A stretch of DNA of 16,873 nt from JADJWR01 sp964509545 (GCA_964509545.1 CAZDXQ010000063.1:1-16873), one strand, 5' to 3'; shown: positions 1-13,006, counted from the first letter of the stretch. Program-made: numbers and translations. Notes: generated by a model not told the origin, from the sequence alone.

Positions 1-2
1 TA

Positions 3-836
3 AGGAGTCTATGGGCATTGCTGTCCGCAGCGCTTCTTGCGTGCCCAGCGCATGCCCAGGACAAGGCGCCGATCGACGCTGGCCCGTACGTCGCCTCGCC
101 CGACAGCGCGGTCGCGGCGATGCTGCGCGAGGCTGAAGTGGGGCCGGACGATTACGTGATCGACCTCGGCTCCGGCGACGGCCGCATCGTGCGCACCGCG
201 GCGGCGGTGTTCGGCGCGCGCGGCATGGGCGTCGAGATCCAGGAACACCTGGTGGCGCTGTCGAACGAACTGGCGCAGAAGGAGGGCACGGCCGGCCGCG
301 CGAAGTTCGTCCGGCAGGACCTGTTCAGGACCGACATCTCGCCGGCCACCGTGGTGACGATGTACCTGCTGCCGCACACGGTGAACCAGTTGCAGGGCAA
401 GCTGCTGGCCGAACTGCGTCCCGGTGCCCGCGTCGTCTCGCACGACTACGCGCTGGCCGGCTGGATACCGCACAAGAAGTTCGAGATGGACCTCGAGGAG
501 AAAGTCTCGATCAGCGGCGTCACCCGCACCGTCATCTACGTCTACGTGATCCCGGCCCGCGTTGCGGGAAGCTGGACCGCCACCGTTCCGGCGATGCTGT
601 CGAAAAGCGCCATGCGGCTCGATCTGACCCAGCAGCTGACGCAGGTGGCAGGGCAGGCACGCCTGGGCGCCAGCACGTTCCCGCTGAAGGACGCGAGGCT
701 GGTCGGCGACCGCCTGTCCTTTGCTCTCGCCGGCCACGGCGCCGTCTTCGACGGCAAGGTCAGCGGCAAGTCGATCGAAGGCACGGTCGACTCCGGCGGC
801 GTTCGCGCGCCGTGGCGGGCAACGCTCGGCGGCTGA
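3..836 (+). CDS. Exported class I SAM-dependent methyltransferase (5' end cut by window)
   Basis: The reading frame is open to the left edge, so the true start probably lies outside the window. A TTG at 18 preceded by AAGGAG at 2-7 is a possible but weaker start, because it would leave the signal peptide without a basic N-terminus. A hydrophobic stretch ending in Ala-His-Ala-Gln looks like a Sec signal peptide. Counting from the TTG, residues 46-56 hold the SAM-binding motif I (VIDLGSGDGR), with the acidic ribose-binding position in GVEIQ about 20 residues later. The Rossmann-like domain ends near residue 180. The last 85 or so residues form a separate segment rich in alternating polar and hydrophobic residues, probably beta structure, that I do not recognise. 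The motif resembles the FAM173/ATPSCKMT-like group of lysine methyltransferases, but the substrate cannot be named. It converges with the cyclase gene, leaving 32 nt between stops, with no convincing terminator. Confidence 0.8.
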   Translation, partial: RSLWALLSAALLACPAHAQDKAPIDAGPYVASPDSAVAAMLREAEVGPDDYVIDLGSGDGRIVRTAAAVFGARGMGVEIQEHLVALSNELAQKEGTAGRAKFVRQDLFRTDISPATVVTMYLLPHTVNQLQGKLLAELRPGARVVSHDYALAGWIPHKKFEMDLEEKVSISGVTRTVIYVYVIPARVAGSWTATVPAMLSKSAMRLDLTQQLTQVAGQARLGASTFPLKDARLVGDRLSFALAGHGAVFDGKVSGKSIEGTVDSGGVRAPWRATLGG

Positions 837-868
837 CCGGCCGCTCGAAGGCGCGCCGCGGGCAGCGG

Positions 869-1912
869 CTACACCTTCTGCCCGCTATCGACCGAAAACA
901 CTTCGACCGGCGCCGCCTTGCCCTTGAACGGCACCGGCCCCAGAGCCTCGACGCGCGCCGACGAGGGCAGCGCGGTACGCGTCTCGGCGTCGACGAGGAT
1001 CGTCCGCCCGGCCACCCTGGTGTGCGCTTCAAGCCGCGCCGCCAGGTTCACCGCGTCGCCGACGCAGGTGTAGGTGGCGCGCCGCTGCGTTCCGGTGTAA
1101 CCGGCGATCATCTCGCCCGAGGCGATGCCGATGCCGATGGCGATCGGCGCCTTGTTCGCGGCGACCCGCTCGACGTTGAGCAGATCGATCATCTCGATCA
1201 TGTCGAGCGCGGCGCGCACGGCGCTCGTCGCGGCGTCGGCCAGCGGCAGCGGGGCACCGAAGACCGCCATCAGCCCGTCGCCGATCATCTGGTTGATCAC
1301 GCCGCGCTGGCCGCTGATGGCGTCGAACATCAGCGTGTAGTAGGTGTTCAGCAGTTCGATCGTCTCGTCCGGCGGCTGCGTTTCCGACAGCGCGGTGAAG
1401 CCGCGGATGTCGGCGAACATCACGGTTGCCCGGAGGTGCCGGCCGCCGAGCGCGAAGCCGGACTGCTCGAGGTCCTGCGCCACCTCCACCGTGGCGAAGC
1501 GCTGCAGCAGCTCCTTCTGCTGGTCGCGCAGCCGCTTCTTCTCCAGGCTCGAATTGACTCGCGCCCGCAGCAGCACCGGATTGACCGGCTTGTGCAGGTA
1601 GTCGTCGGCGCCCAGTTCGATGCAGCGGACCACGGCTTGCATGCCCTCGACGGCCGAGGTCACGATCACCGGCAGGTCGCGCAGCCGCGAGTTCGCGAGC
1701 AGCCGCTGCAGCACCTGGAAGCCGTCCATCTCGGGCATGGCGATGTCGAGCAGCATCAGGTCGAAGGGGTCGCGTTCCAGCATGTCGAGCGCGATGCGGC
1801 CGTTCTCCGCGCCGACGCCCCGGTGGCCCTGCAGTTCGACGGCGCGGATCAGCAGCAGCCGGTTGACCTTGTTGTCGTCGACCACCAGCAGGCGGGCAGC
1901 GTTTTCAGCCAC
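869..1912 (-). CDS. Response regulator with class III adenylate/guanylate cyclase output domain
   Basis: The product (347 aa) starts with a receiver domain (about residues 6-122) with the acidic pair Asp12-Asp13, phospho-acceptor Asp56, Thr85/Ser86 and Lys108. A helical linker (about 123-155) leads to a class III nucleotidyl cyclase domain (about 158-345). Both metal-binding aspartates are visible (Asp168 in FADIRGF, Asp212 in IGDG), as are the transition-state residues Asn289 and Arg293 in VNLAAR. The residue that is lysine in typical adenylate cyclases is Gln208, and its partner position is Thr282, so ATP versus GTP preference cannot be read. I chose the GTG at 1912 because it has a GGAG at 1920-1923 with 7-nt spacing and overlaps the Hpt stop by 8 nt. 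An ATG at 1948 would add 12 unlikely arginine-rich residues. It is last in a kinase-Hpt-cyclase operon, so phosphorylation probably controls cyclase activity. Confidence 0.92.
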   Translation of the reverse strand: MAENAARLLVVDDNKVNRLLLIRAVELQGHRGVGAENGRIALDMLERDPFDLMLLDIAMPEMDGFQVLQRLLANSRLRDLPVIVTSAVEGMQAVVRCIELGADDYLHKPVNPVLLRARVNSSLEKKRLRDQQKELLQRFATVEVAQDLEQSGFALGGRHLRATVMFADIRGFTALSETQPPDETIELLNTYYTLMFDAISGQRGVINQMIGDGLMAVFGAPLPLADAATSAVRAALDMIEMIDLLNVERVAANKAPIAIGIGIASGEMIAGYTGTQRRATYTCVGDAVNLAARLEAHTRVAGRTILVDAETRTALPSSARVEALGPVPFKGKAAPVEVFSVDSGQKV

Positions 1913-2252
1913 GGCCGATCTCCAGCAGCGCCGCCGCGGCGCGCGCATAGGCGCGCTCGAGCGCGTCGATCGCCGCCAGGTCGTGCGCCGGGTCGGCGTC
2001 GATGCCTTTCAGTTCGAGCGCGCGCGCCATGGCGCCGAGCGTGGACGCGCCGAACGTGTTGCTGTTCGATTTCAGCGAGTGTGCGGCGCGGCGGAAGCGC
2101 TCCGCATCGGCCGCGGCCCGCGCGCTGCGCAGTTCGGCCAGCATCACAGGCGCTTCCTGGAGGAAGGTCTGGACCAGGTCGGCGACGAAGTCGGCGCCGG
2201 CGGTATCCTGCAGCTCTCGAAATACGGCCGGATCGATCGCAGCATCGCTCAT
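1905..2252 (-). CDS. Histidine phosphotransfer (Hpt) protein
   Basis: This is a stand-alone Hpt domain of 115 aa. The phospho-accepting histidine is His58 in the motif AAHSLKSNS, followed by the Gly-Ala-Leu pattern of the next helix (FGASTLGAMARALE). The rest is alpha-helical, as expected for a four-helix bundle. Proteins of this type shuttle phosphoryl groups between receiver domains in the cytoplasm and have no kinase activity themselves. The ATG lies 1 nt after the stop of the hybrid kinase, and the 3' end overlaps the GTG of the receiver-cyclase gene by 8 nt, so translation of all three is probably coupled. The position between a kinase ending in receivers and a receiver-cyclase fits an intermediate in one relay. 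Confidence 0.93.
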   Translation of the reverse strand: MSDAAIDPAVFRELQDTAGADFVADLVQTFLQEAPVMLAELRSARAAADAERFRRAAHSLKSNSNTFGASTLGAMARALELKGIDADPAHDLAAIDALERAYARAAAALLEIGRG

Positions 2253-2253
2253 G

Positions 2254-7899
<5,646 letters not shown>

Positions 7900-8119
7900 C
7901 GCTGGCCTTCTCCCTCAGGCTGCACCGCGGAATCGGCAGGCGATGGTACACACGATGCGACCCGTTGCGCGAGACTCGCCGCAGTACCGATCGGCACGGC
8001 CTGAAGGGTCCGTTCCGCCTGGCGCGGCGCTCGATCGCAGTCGGCGCGGGATCGGGTTTGGTCGTGGCGTCGGGTCGGCAAATGGCCTCGTGTATCCTGA
8101 CGGCTCGCTTCGTTACACC
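7900..8119. other. Divergent intergenic region between the kinase operon and the gcv riboswitch
   Basis: This 220-nt stretch separates the start of the - strand kinase gene from the first base of the riboswitch P1 helix on the + strand. It must contain the promoters for both operons unless the kinase is expressed from elsewhere. A possible -10 element TATCCT at 8093-8098 on the + strand is well placed to start transcription a little before the aptamer, but the sequence 17 nt upstream (TCGGGT) is a poor -35 match. I see no confident promoter on the - strand and no clear operator. Confidence 0.3.
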
Positions 8120-8205
8120 GACGCGGGAGAGAGCCGGCAGTGCAGTGCGAGCCGGCCGCCGAAGGCGCAACTCACCCGTAATCGCTCAGGTCACCGAACC
8201 GCGTC
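8120..8205 (+). ncRNA. Glycine riboswitch, first aptamer
   Basis: The 5' part matches the glycine aptamer pattern: GGGAGAG at the start, GCCGAAGG in the core, and CTCAGG near the 3' side. A perfect 7-bp P1 helix closes it, GACGCGG at 8120-8126 pairing with CCGCGTC at 8199-8205. It is followed after about 10 nt by a second aptamer, giving the classic tandem arrangement. In this family glycine binding usually turns on glycine cleavage genes, and the next gene is gcvT. Confidence 0.9.
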
Positions 8206-8214
8206 GGGCGGCAG

Positions 8215-8288
8215 CGACTCTGGAGAGACCGGATCCGCGCATCCGGCGCCGAAGGGGCTCAGAACTCTCAGGCAAAAGGACAGAGGGG
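8215..8288 (+). ncRNA. Glycine riboswitch, second aptamer
   Basis: The sequence follows the glycine aptamer consensus closely, including GGAGAGACC, GCCGAAGGGG and the hallmark CTCAGGCAAAAGGACAGAGG at the 3' end. P1 is formed by CTCTG at 8218-8222 and CAGAG at 8281-8285. An internal stem pairs CCGGAT at 8229-8234 with ATCCGG at 8241-8246. The 3' strand of P1 touches the first G of the downstream terminator, so folding of this aptamer and of the terminator can be linked. Confidence 0.93.
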
Positions 8289-8327
8289 TGCAGGTCGGCA
8301 GATGCCGGCCCGCGCCCCTTTTTCTTT
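8285..8327 (+). terminator. Intrinsic terminator, expression platform of the glycine riboswitch
   Basis: Two 7-bp stem segments stack with one A-C mismatch: 8285-8291 (GGGGTGC) pairs with 8312-8318 (GCGCCCC), and 8293-8299 (GGTCGGC) pairs with 8304-8310 (GCCGGCC). The loop is AGAT. Five T residues at 8319-8323 and then CTTT follow. This is a textbook rho-independent terminator placed directly after aptamer 2 and 12 nt before the gcvT start. The likely mode is termination without glycine and read-through with glycine. Confidence 0.88.
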
Positions 8328-8339
8328 GGTGCCCGCGAG

Positions 8340-9437
8340 ATGCTGAAGAGAACCCCCCTATACGACACGCACGTGGCCGCCGGCGCGAAGATGGTCGACT
8401 TCGGCGGCTGGGAGATGCCGGTCAGCTACGGCTCGCAGATCGATGAGCACCACGCGGTGCGCCGGCATGCCGGCATGTTCGACGTCTCGCACATGCGCAC
8501 GGTCGACATCGAAGGGGCCGGCAGCCGCGATTTCCTGCGTTTGCTGATCGCCAACGATATCGGCAGGCTGACGCCGGGCAAGGCGCTTTACTCGTGCATG
8601 CTGCGCGCCGACGGCGGCGTGCTCGACGACCTCATCGTCTACTGGCTGCACACCGACCGCTACCGTGCCGTGGTCAACGCCGCCACCGCCGACAAGGACC
8701 TGGACTGGATGCGCAAGGTGGCGCATGACGGCCGCTTTCCCGTGTCGATCCTGCCGCGGCGCGAACTGGCGATGGTCGCCGTGCAGGGACCGCGCGCGCG
8801 GGCGCTGCTCAAGGAGGTTCTGCAAGGGCTCGACGGCGATGCCGCGGCGGTCGTCGACACGCTGAAGCCCTTTACCGCGCGCATGGTCGACGAGTTTTTC
8901 ATCGCCCGCACCGGCTACACCGGTGAGGATGGCTGCGAGGTCGTGCTGCCTGCCGACGAGGTGGCTGAGCTCTGGCGACGGCTGGCTGCCAACGGCGTGG
9001 CGCAGTGCGGGCTCGGCGCGCGCGACACGCTGCGCCTGGAGGCGGGAATGAACCTCTACGGGCAGGACATGGACGAGAGCGTTTCGCCGCTGGAATCTGG
9101 CCTGTCCTGGACCGTCGACATGAAGGAGCCTCGCGACTTCATCGGACGCGCCGCTTTGGAGAAGCAGCTGGCCGCCGGAAGCCTCCGCCAGCTGCTCGGC
9201 CTGAAGATGACCGAACGCGGCGTGTTGCGCGCGCACCAGAAGGTGATGACGGCGCAAGGCGACGGCGAGATCACCAGCGGCACGTTCTCGCCGACCCTGG
9301 GCTGCTCGATCGCGCTGGCGCGGGTGCCGGCCGGTGTCGCGATCGGCGACAGCGTCCAGGTCGACCTGCGCGGCAAGCCGGCCAGCGCGCAGGTGGTCAA
9401 ACATCCTTTCGTACGCAATGGCAAGGCCCTGGTCTAG
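8340..9437 (+). CDS. gcvT: Glycine cleavage system T protein (aminomethyltransferase)
   Basis: The T protein takes the aminomethyl group from the lipoyl arm of the H protein and transfers the one-carbon unit to tetrahydrofolate, releasing ammonia. The product is 365 aa, matching the usual length of about 360. It opens with LKRTPLYDTHVAAGAKMVDF and has the family motifs WEMPVSYGSQIDEHHAVR, AGMFDVSHM, RTGYTGEDGCEV and LRLEAGMNLYGQDMD. The folate-binding domain spans about residues 5-255 and the C-terminal barrel about 275-360. The frame is open far upstream, but the ATG at 8340 begins at the conserved N-terminus and lies after the riboswitch terminator. The ribosome site is weak. It is the first gene of a gcvT-gcvH-gcvP operon under the glycine riboswitch. 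Confidence 0.97.
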   Translation: MLKRTPLYDTHVAAGAKMVDFGGWEMPVSYGSQIDEHHAVRRHAGMFDVSHMRTVDIEGAGSRDFLRLLIANDIGRLTPGKALYSCMLRADGGVLDDLIVYWLHTDRYRAVVNAATADKDLDWMRKVAHDGRFPVSILPRRELAMVAVQGPRARALLKEVLQGLDGDAAAVVDTLKPFTARMVDEFFIARTGYTGEDGCEVVLPADEVAELWRRLAANGVAQCGLGARDTLRLEAGMNLYGQDMDESVSPLESGLSWTVDMKEPRDFIGRAALEKQLAAGSLRQLLGLKMTERGVLRAHQKVMTAQGDGEITSGTFSPTLGCSIALARVPAGVAIGDSVQVDLRGKPASAQVVKHPFVRNGKALV

Positions 9438-9442
9438 AACCG

Positions 9443-9477
9443 ATCTCAGAGTCCCCGGCCGCCGCGGAATTTGAGAT
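9443..9477. repeat. 35-nt imperfect palindrome in the gcvT-gcvH spacer
   Basis: The two ends ATCTCA (9443-9448) and TGAGAT (9472-9477) are exact inverted copies, and pairing continues inward with one wobble and two mismatches to a GC-rich tip. It is followed by GAGTTCTGTCCCCAATC, which resembles tails seen with REP-like elements in other proteobacteria; that resemblance is from memory. It may be a REP-like element or an mRNA-stabilising hairpin. It has no T-run, so a terminator role is unlikely. Confidence 0.55.
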
Positions 9478-9514
9478 GAGTTCTGTCCCCAATCAACCCT
9501 CACGAGGAGCTTCG

Positions 9515-9901
9515 ATGCCGGTTCCCGCTGATCTGAAATACACCGAGTCGCACGAGTGGGTGCGGCGCGAGGCCGACGGCACGCTGTCCGTCGGCATCAC
9601 CGAGTTTGCGCAGGAGGCGCTCGGCGACATGGTGTTCGTCGAACTGCCGGAAGTGGGACGCAAGCTCGGCAAGGGCGAGGCCTGCGCCGTTGTGGAGTCG
9701 GTGAAGGCGGCTTCGGACGTCTACGCGCCGGTGGCGGGCGAGGTGGTCGCCGCCAACTCGGCGCTGACCGAGAAGCCGGAGCTGGTCAATGCCAACGCCT
9801 TCGACGCGTGGATGTTCAGGCTGAAGCCGGCCAACGCGGCCGACATCGATGCTCTGCTCGACGCGACGAAGTACCAGGCCAACATCGACTCGCAGAAGTA
9901 G
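9515..9901 (+). CDS. gcvH: Glycine cleavage system H protein (lipoyl carrier)
   Basis: The H protein is the mobile lipoyl carrier that moves the aminomethyl intermediate from the P protein to the T protein and is then reoxidised by the L protein. The product is 128 aa, as usual for the family. The N-terminus (LKYTESHEWV) is typical. The lipoylated lysine is Lys64 in AVVESVKAASD, followed by the VYAPVAGEVV hairpin. The ATG at 9515 has GAGGAG at 9504-9509 with 5-nt spacing, a strong ribosome site that settles the start against longer upstream options in the same frame. It lies 77 nt after gcvT, with a palindrome in the gap. Confidence 0.98.
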   Translation: MPVPADLKYTESHEWVRREADGTLSVGITEFAQEALGDMVFVELPEVGRKLGKGEACAVVESVKAASDVYAPVAGEVVAANSALTEKPELVNANAFDAWMFRLKPANAADIDALLDATKYQANIDSQK

Positions 9902-9922
9902 CGGAGGCGAACGCCACGAGTT

Positions 9923-9996
9923 GTCATGCCCGCGCAGGCGGGGAGCCGGCGACTTTGGCCTGAAAGACACTGGGTTCCCGCTTGCGCGGGAACGAC
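9923..9996. repeat. 74-bp inverted-repeat element in the gcvH-gcvP spacer
   Basis: The 22-nt arms at 9923-9944 and 9975-9996 are inverted copies with about 18 of 22 matching positions. Each arm is also a small hairpin in itself: CCCGC-GCAG-GCGGG on the left and TTCCCGC-TTGC-GCGGGAA on the right. The GTCAT-CCCGCG-CAGGCGGG style of arm is familiar as a dispersed intergenic repeat in beta- and gammaproteobacteria. It carries no coding capacity. It fills half of the 140-nt spacer and could affect the gcvH:gcvP expression ratio. Confidence 0.75.
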
Positions 9997-10041
9997 ACCT
10001 CAGTCCCAGGGTCGCCCATGACCCATGCAAAGGATCGATCC

Positions 10042-12918
10042 ATGAACGACCGCCTTCCACACGCCCCGCTGGCAGTGCTCGAAGGGCACGACGAGTTCGT
10101 CGCCCGCCACGTCGGCCCGAGCGACGACGAGATTGCCGCGATGCTCGCCGCAATCGGCCACGATTCGCTGCAGACGATGGTCGATGCGATCGTGCCGGCA
10201 TCTATCAGGATCGGTGCGCCGCTGGCCCTGCCGCCTGCCGTCAACGAGCACGAGGCGCTGGGGCGGCTGAAGGACATTGCGGCGAAGAACCAGGTCTTCA
10301 AGAGCTTCATCGGCATGGGCTACTACGGCACGCGCACGCCCAATGTCATCCTGCGCAACGTGCTCGAAAACCCGGCCTGGTACACGGCGTACACGCCGTA
10401 CCAGGCCGAGATCTCGCAGGGCCGGATGGAGGCGCTGCTGAACTTCCAGACCATGGTCTGCGACCTGACGGCGATGCAGATCGCCAACGCCTCGCTGCTC
10501 GATGAGGGCACCGCGGCGGCCGAGGCGATGACGCTGGCGAAGCGCTCGTGCAGGAGCAGGTCGAACCTGTTCTTCGTCTCCGCCGACTGCCATCCGCAGA
10601 CGATCGCCGTCGTGCGCACGCGCGCCGAGCCGCTCGGCATCGAGGTTCAGGTCGGTGACGATGCGGCGGCAGCCGATGCCGACGCCTTCGGCGTGCTGCT
10701 GCAATACCCGGCCAGCACCGGCGACGTGCGTGAATATGGGGCGATCGTCGATGCCGTGCACGTCCGCGGCGGCCTGGTCACGGTGGCCGCCGACCTGCTG
10801 GCGCTCACGCTGCTGGCGCCGCCCGGAGAATGGGGCGCGGACATCGTCGTGGGCAGCAGCCAGCGCTTCGGCGTGCCTTTCGGCTTCGGCGGCCCGCACG
10901 CCGCCTTCCTCGCCTGCCGCGATGCGTTCAAGCGCTCGATGCCGGGCCGGCTGATCGGCGTCTCCGTCGACGCGCAGGGCGCGCCGGCCTACCGGCTGAC
11001 GCTGCAGACGCGCGAGCAGCACATCCGGCGCGAGAAGGCGACCTCGAACATCTGCACGGCGCAGGTGCTGCTGGCGGTGATGGCGTCGATGTACGCCGTC
11101 TACCATGGGCCGCAAGGGCTGACGCGCATCGCGCGGCGCGTGCATCGCCTCACCGGTATTCTCGCGGCCGGACTGCGCAAGGCCGGTCTGGCAGTCTCCG
11201 AGCGTTTCTTCGACACGGTCGTCGTCCGCGGCATCGACGCGGCGAAGATTCACGAGGCGGCGCGCGCGCAGCGGATGAACCTGCGCGAACTCGGCGCGGA
11301 TGCCGTCGGCATCTCGCTCGACGAGACGACCACGCGCGCCGATGTCGGGCAGCTATGGCGCGTGTTCGGCGTGCAGGCGGACATCGATGCGCTCGATGCG
11401 GCGGCCGCCGACGCCTTCCCGGCGTCGCTGGCGCGTCGGTCCGTCTTTCTGACGCACCCGGTATTCAACACCCACCACTCGGAGCACGAACTGCTGCGCT
11501 ACCTGCGGCTGCTCGCGGACAAGGACCTGGCGCTCGACCGCACGATGATCCCGCTCGGCTCGTGCACGATGAAGCTGAACGCCACCGCCGAGATGATTCC
11601 GGTGACCTGGCGTGAGTTCGCGCACCTGCACCCGTACGCGCCGGCCGACCAGACCGCAGGGTACCGGCAGATGACCGGCGAGCTGGAAAGCTGGCTTGCC
11701 GAATGTACCGGCTACGACGCCGTCAGCCTGCAGCCCAACTCGGGCGCGCAGGGCGAATACGCCGGTCTGCTGGCGATCCGCGCCTGGCACCGCGCGAACG
11801 GCCAGCCGCAGCGCGACGTCTGCCTGATTCCCGAATCGGCGCACGGCACGAATCCGGCGAGCGCGCACATGTGCGGCATGCAGGTGGTGGTCGTGAAGTG
11901 CGATGCGCGCGGCAACGTCGACGTCGCCGACCTGCGGGCCAAGGCCGAGCAGTACTCGGCAAAGCTGGCGGCTCTGATGGTCACCTACCCGTCGACCCAC
12001 GGCGTTTTCGAGGAGGCGATCCGCGAGATCTGCGACATCGTCCACAGCCACGGCGGACAGGTGTACACGGACGGGGCCAATCTGAACGCGCTGGTGGGGC
12101 TGGCCAAGCCGGGCAAGTACGGCTCCGACGTGTCGCACCTGAATCTGCACAAGACCTTCTGCATTCCGCACGGCGGTGGCGGGCCAGGCGTCGGGCCGGT
12201 GGCGGTGCGCGCGCATCTTGCGCCTTACCTGCCGGGGCGTCCGGATCGAGGCGGCAAGGTCGGCATGGTCGCCGCGGCGCCGTTCGGCTCGGCCGGCATC
12301 CTGCCGATCTCGTGGATGTACATCGCGATGATGGGTCCGGCGGGCCTCACGCGCGCGACGCAGGTGGCGCTGCTGGCGGCCAATTACGTGGCGCAGAGGC
12401 TGGCGCCGCACTATCCGGTGCTCTATGCGGGGCGCAACGGGCTGGTCGCGCACGAATGCATCCTCGACCTGCGTCCGCTGAAGGATTGCAGCGGCATCAC
12501 CGCCGAGGACGTGGCCAAGCGCCTGATCGACTACGGCTTCCACGCGCCGACGCTGAGCTTCCCCGTGCCCGGGACGCTGATGGTCGAGCCGACCGAGTCG
12601 GAGAGCAAGGCGGAGCTCGACCGCTTCATCGACGCGATGATCGCCATCCGCGCCGAGATCCGCGCCGTCGAGGAAGGGCGTATGGATCGCGACGACAACC
12701 CTCTGAAGAACGCGCCGCACACCGCGGCGATGGTGATGGCGGAGAACTGGGCACACGATTACTCGCGCGAACTGGCCGCCTTTCCCGTGCCGTCGCTGAA
12801 GCGGCAGAAGTACTGGCCGCCGGTGGCGCGCGTGGACAACGTCTACGGCGACCGCCACGTGATGTGCTCGTGCATTCCAATCAGCGAGTACGCGCACGAG
12901 CCTCTTGCCGCGCCGTGA
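10042..12918 (+). CDS. gcvP: Glycine dehydrogenase (decarboxylating), P protein
   Basis: The P protein is the pyridoxal-phosphate enzyme that decarboxylates glycine and loads the aminomethyl group on the H protein lipoyl arm. This is the long single-chain form of 958 aa, close to the 957 aa of the E. coli enzyme. The N-terminal half includes FVARHVGPSDDEIAAML and GYYGTRTPNVILRNVLENPAWYTAYTPYQAEISQGR; the C-terminal half includes the catalytic region. The cofactor lysine is Lys704 in LNLHKTFCIPHGGGGPG, with the glycine-rich loop right after it. Two starts are possible: ATG 10042 with AAAGGAT upstream, which fits the family N-terminus, or ATG 10018 adding 8 residues. I prefer 10042. It is the last gene of the gcv operon, 140 nt after gcvH. 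Confidence 0.97.
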   Translation: MNDRLPHAPLAVLEGHDEFVARHVGPSDDEIAAMLAAIGHDSLQTMVDAIVPASIRIGAPLALPPAVNEHEALGRLKDIAAKNQVFKSFIGMGYYGTRTPNVILRNVLENPAWYTAYTPYQAEISQGRMEALLNFQTMVCDLTAMQIANASLLDEGTAAAEAMTLAKRSCRSRSNLFFVSADCHPQTIAVVRTRAEPLGIEVQVGDDAAAADADAFGVLLQYPASTGDVREYGAIVDAVHVRGGLVTVAADLLALTLLAPPGEWGADIVVGSSQRFGVPFGFGGPHAAFLACRDAFKRSMPGRLIGVSVDAQGAPAYRLTLQTREQHIRREKATSNICTAQVLLAVMASMYAVYHGPQGLTRIARRVHRLTGILAAGLRKAGLAVSERFFDTVVVRGIDAAKIHEAARAQRMNLRELGADAVGISLDETTTRADVGQLWRVFGVQADIDALDAAAADAFPASLARRSVFLTHPVFNTHHSEHELLRYLRLLADKDLALDRTMIPLGSCTMKLNATAEMIPVTWREFAHLHPYAPADQTAGYRQMTGELESWLAECTGYDAVSLQPNSGAQGEYAGLLAIRAWHRANGQPQRDVCLIPESAHGTNPASAHMCGMQVVVVKCDARGNVDVADLRAKAEQYSAKLAALMVTYPSTHGVFEEAIREICDIVHSHGGQVYTDGANLNALVGLAKPGKYGSDVSHLNLHKTFCIPHGGGGPGVGPVAVRAHLAPYLPGRPDRGGKVGMVAAAPFGSAGILPISWMYIAMMGPAGLTRATQVALLAANYVAQRLAPHYPVLYAGRNGLVAHECILDLRPLKDCSGITAEDVAKRLIDYGFHAPTLSFPVPGTLMVEPTESESKAELDRFIDAMIAIRAEIRAVEEGRMDRDDNPLKNAPHTAAMVMAENWAHDYSRELAAFPVPSLKRQKYWPPVARVDNVYGDRHVMCSCIPISEYAHEPLAAP

Positions 12919-12954
12919 GGCGGCGGCCGCTCGCGGCGTCGGGCACACGGCTCG

Positions 12955-12982
12955 AAAAAAACGGCCGCCCTTGGGCGGCCGT
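12955..12982 (-). terminator. Intrinsic terminator of the porin gene, between porin and gcvP
   Basis: A perfect 10-bp stem, ACGGCCGCCC at 12961-12970 and GGGCGGCCGT at 12973-12982 with a 2-nt loop, is flanked on the low-coordinate side by six A residues (12955-12960). Read on the - strand this is a GC-rich hairpin followed by a T-run, directly after the porin stop. On the + strand the following bases are not T-rich, so it would stop gcvP transcription less well, though the hairpin may protect that mRNA end. Confidence 0.88.
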
Positions 12983-13006
12983 TCTGCCTGGCGAAAGCGG
13001 TGCGCG

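Noticed and set aside
11..100. ATG at 11 as the methyltransferase start
   Set aside because: It is in a different frame from the methyltransferase and soon reaches a stop; the AAGGAG is only 3 nt away from it, too close for normal initiation.
826..846. Possible terminator between the methyltransferase and cyclase genes
   Set aside because: Only a 5-bp GCGGC/GCCGC stem with no T-run on either strand; too weak to call.
11353..12948. - strand frame of about 530 codons opposite gcvP
   Set aside because: gcvP is certain from the catalytic lysine region and length; the opposite frame is a composition artefact.
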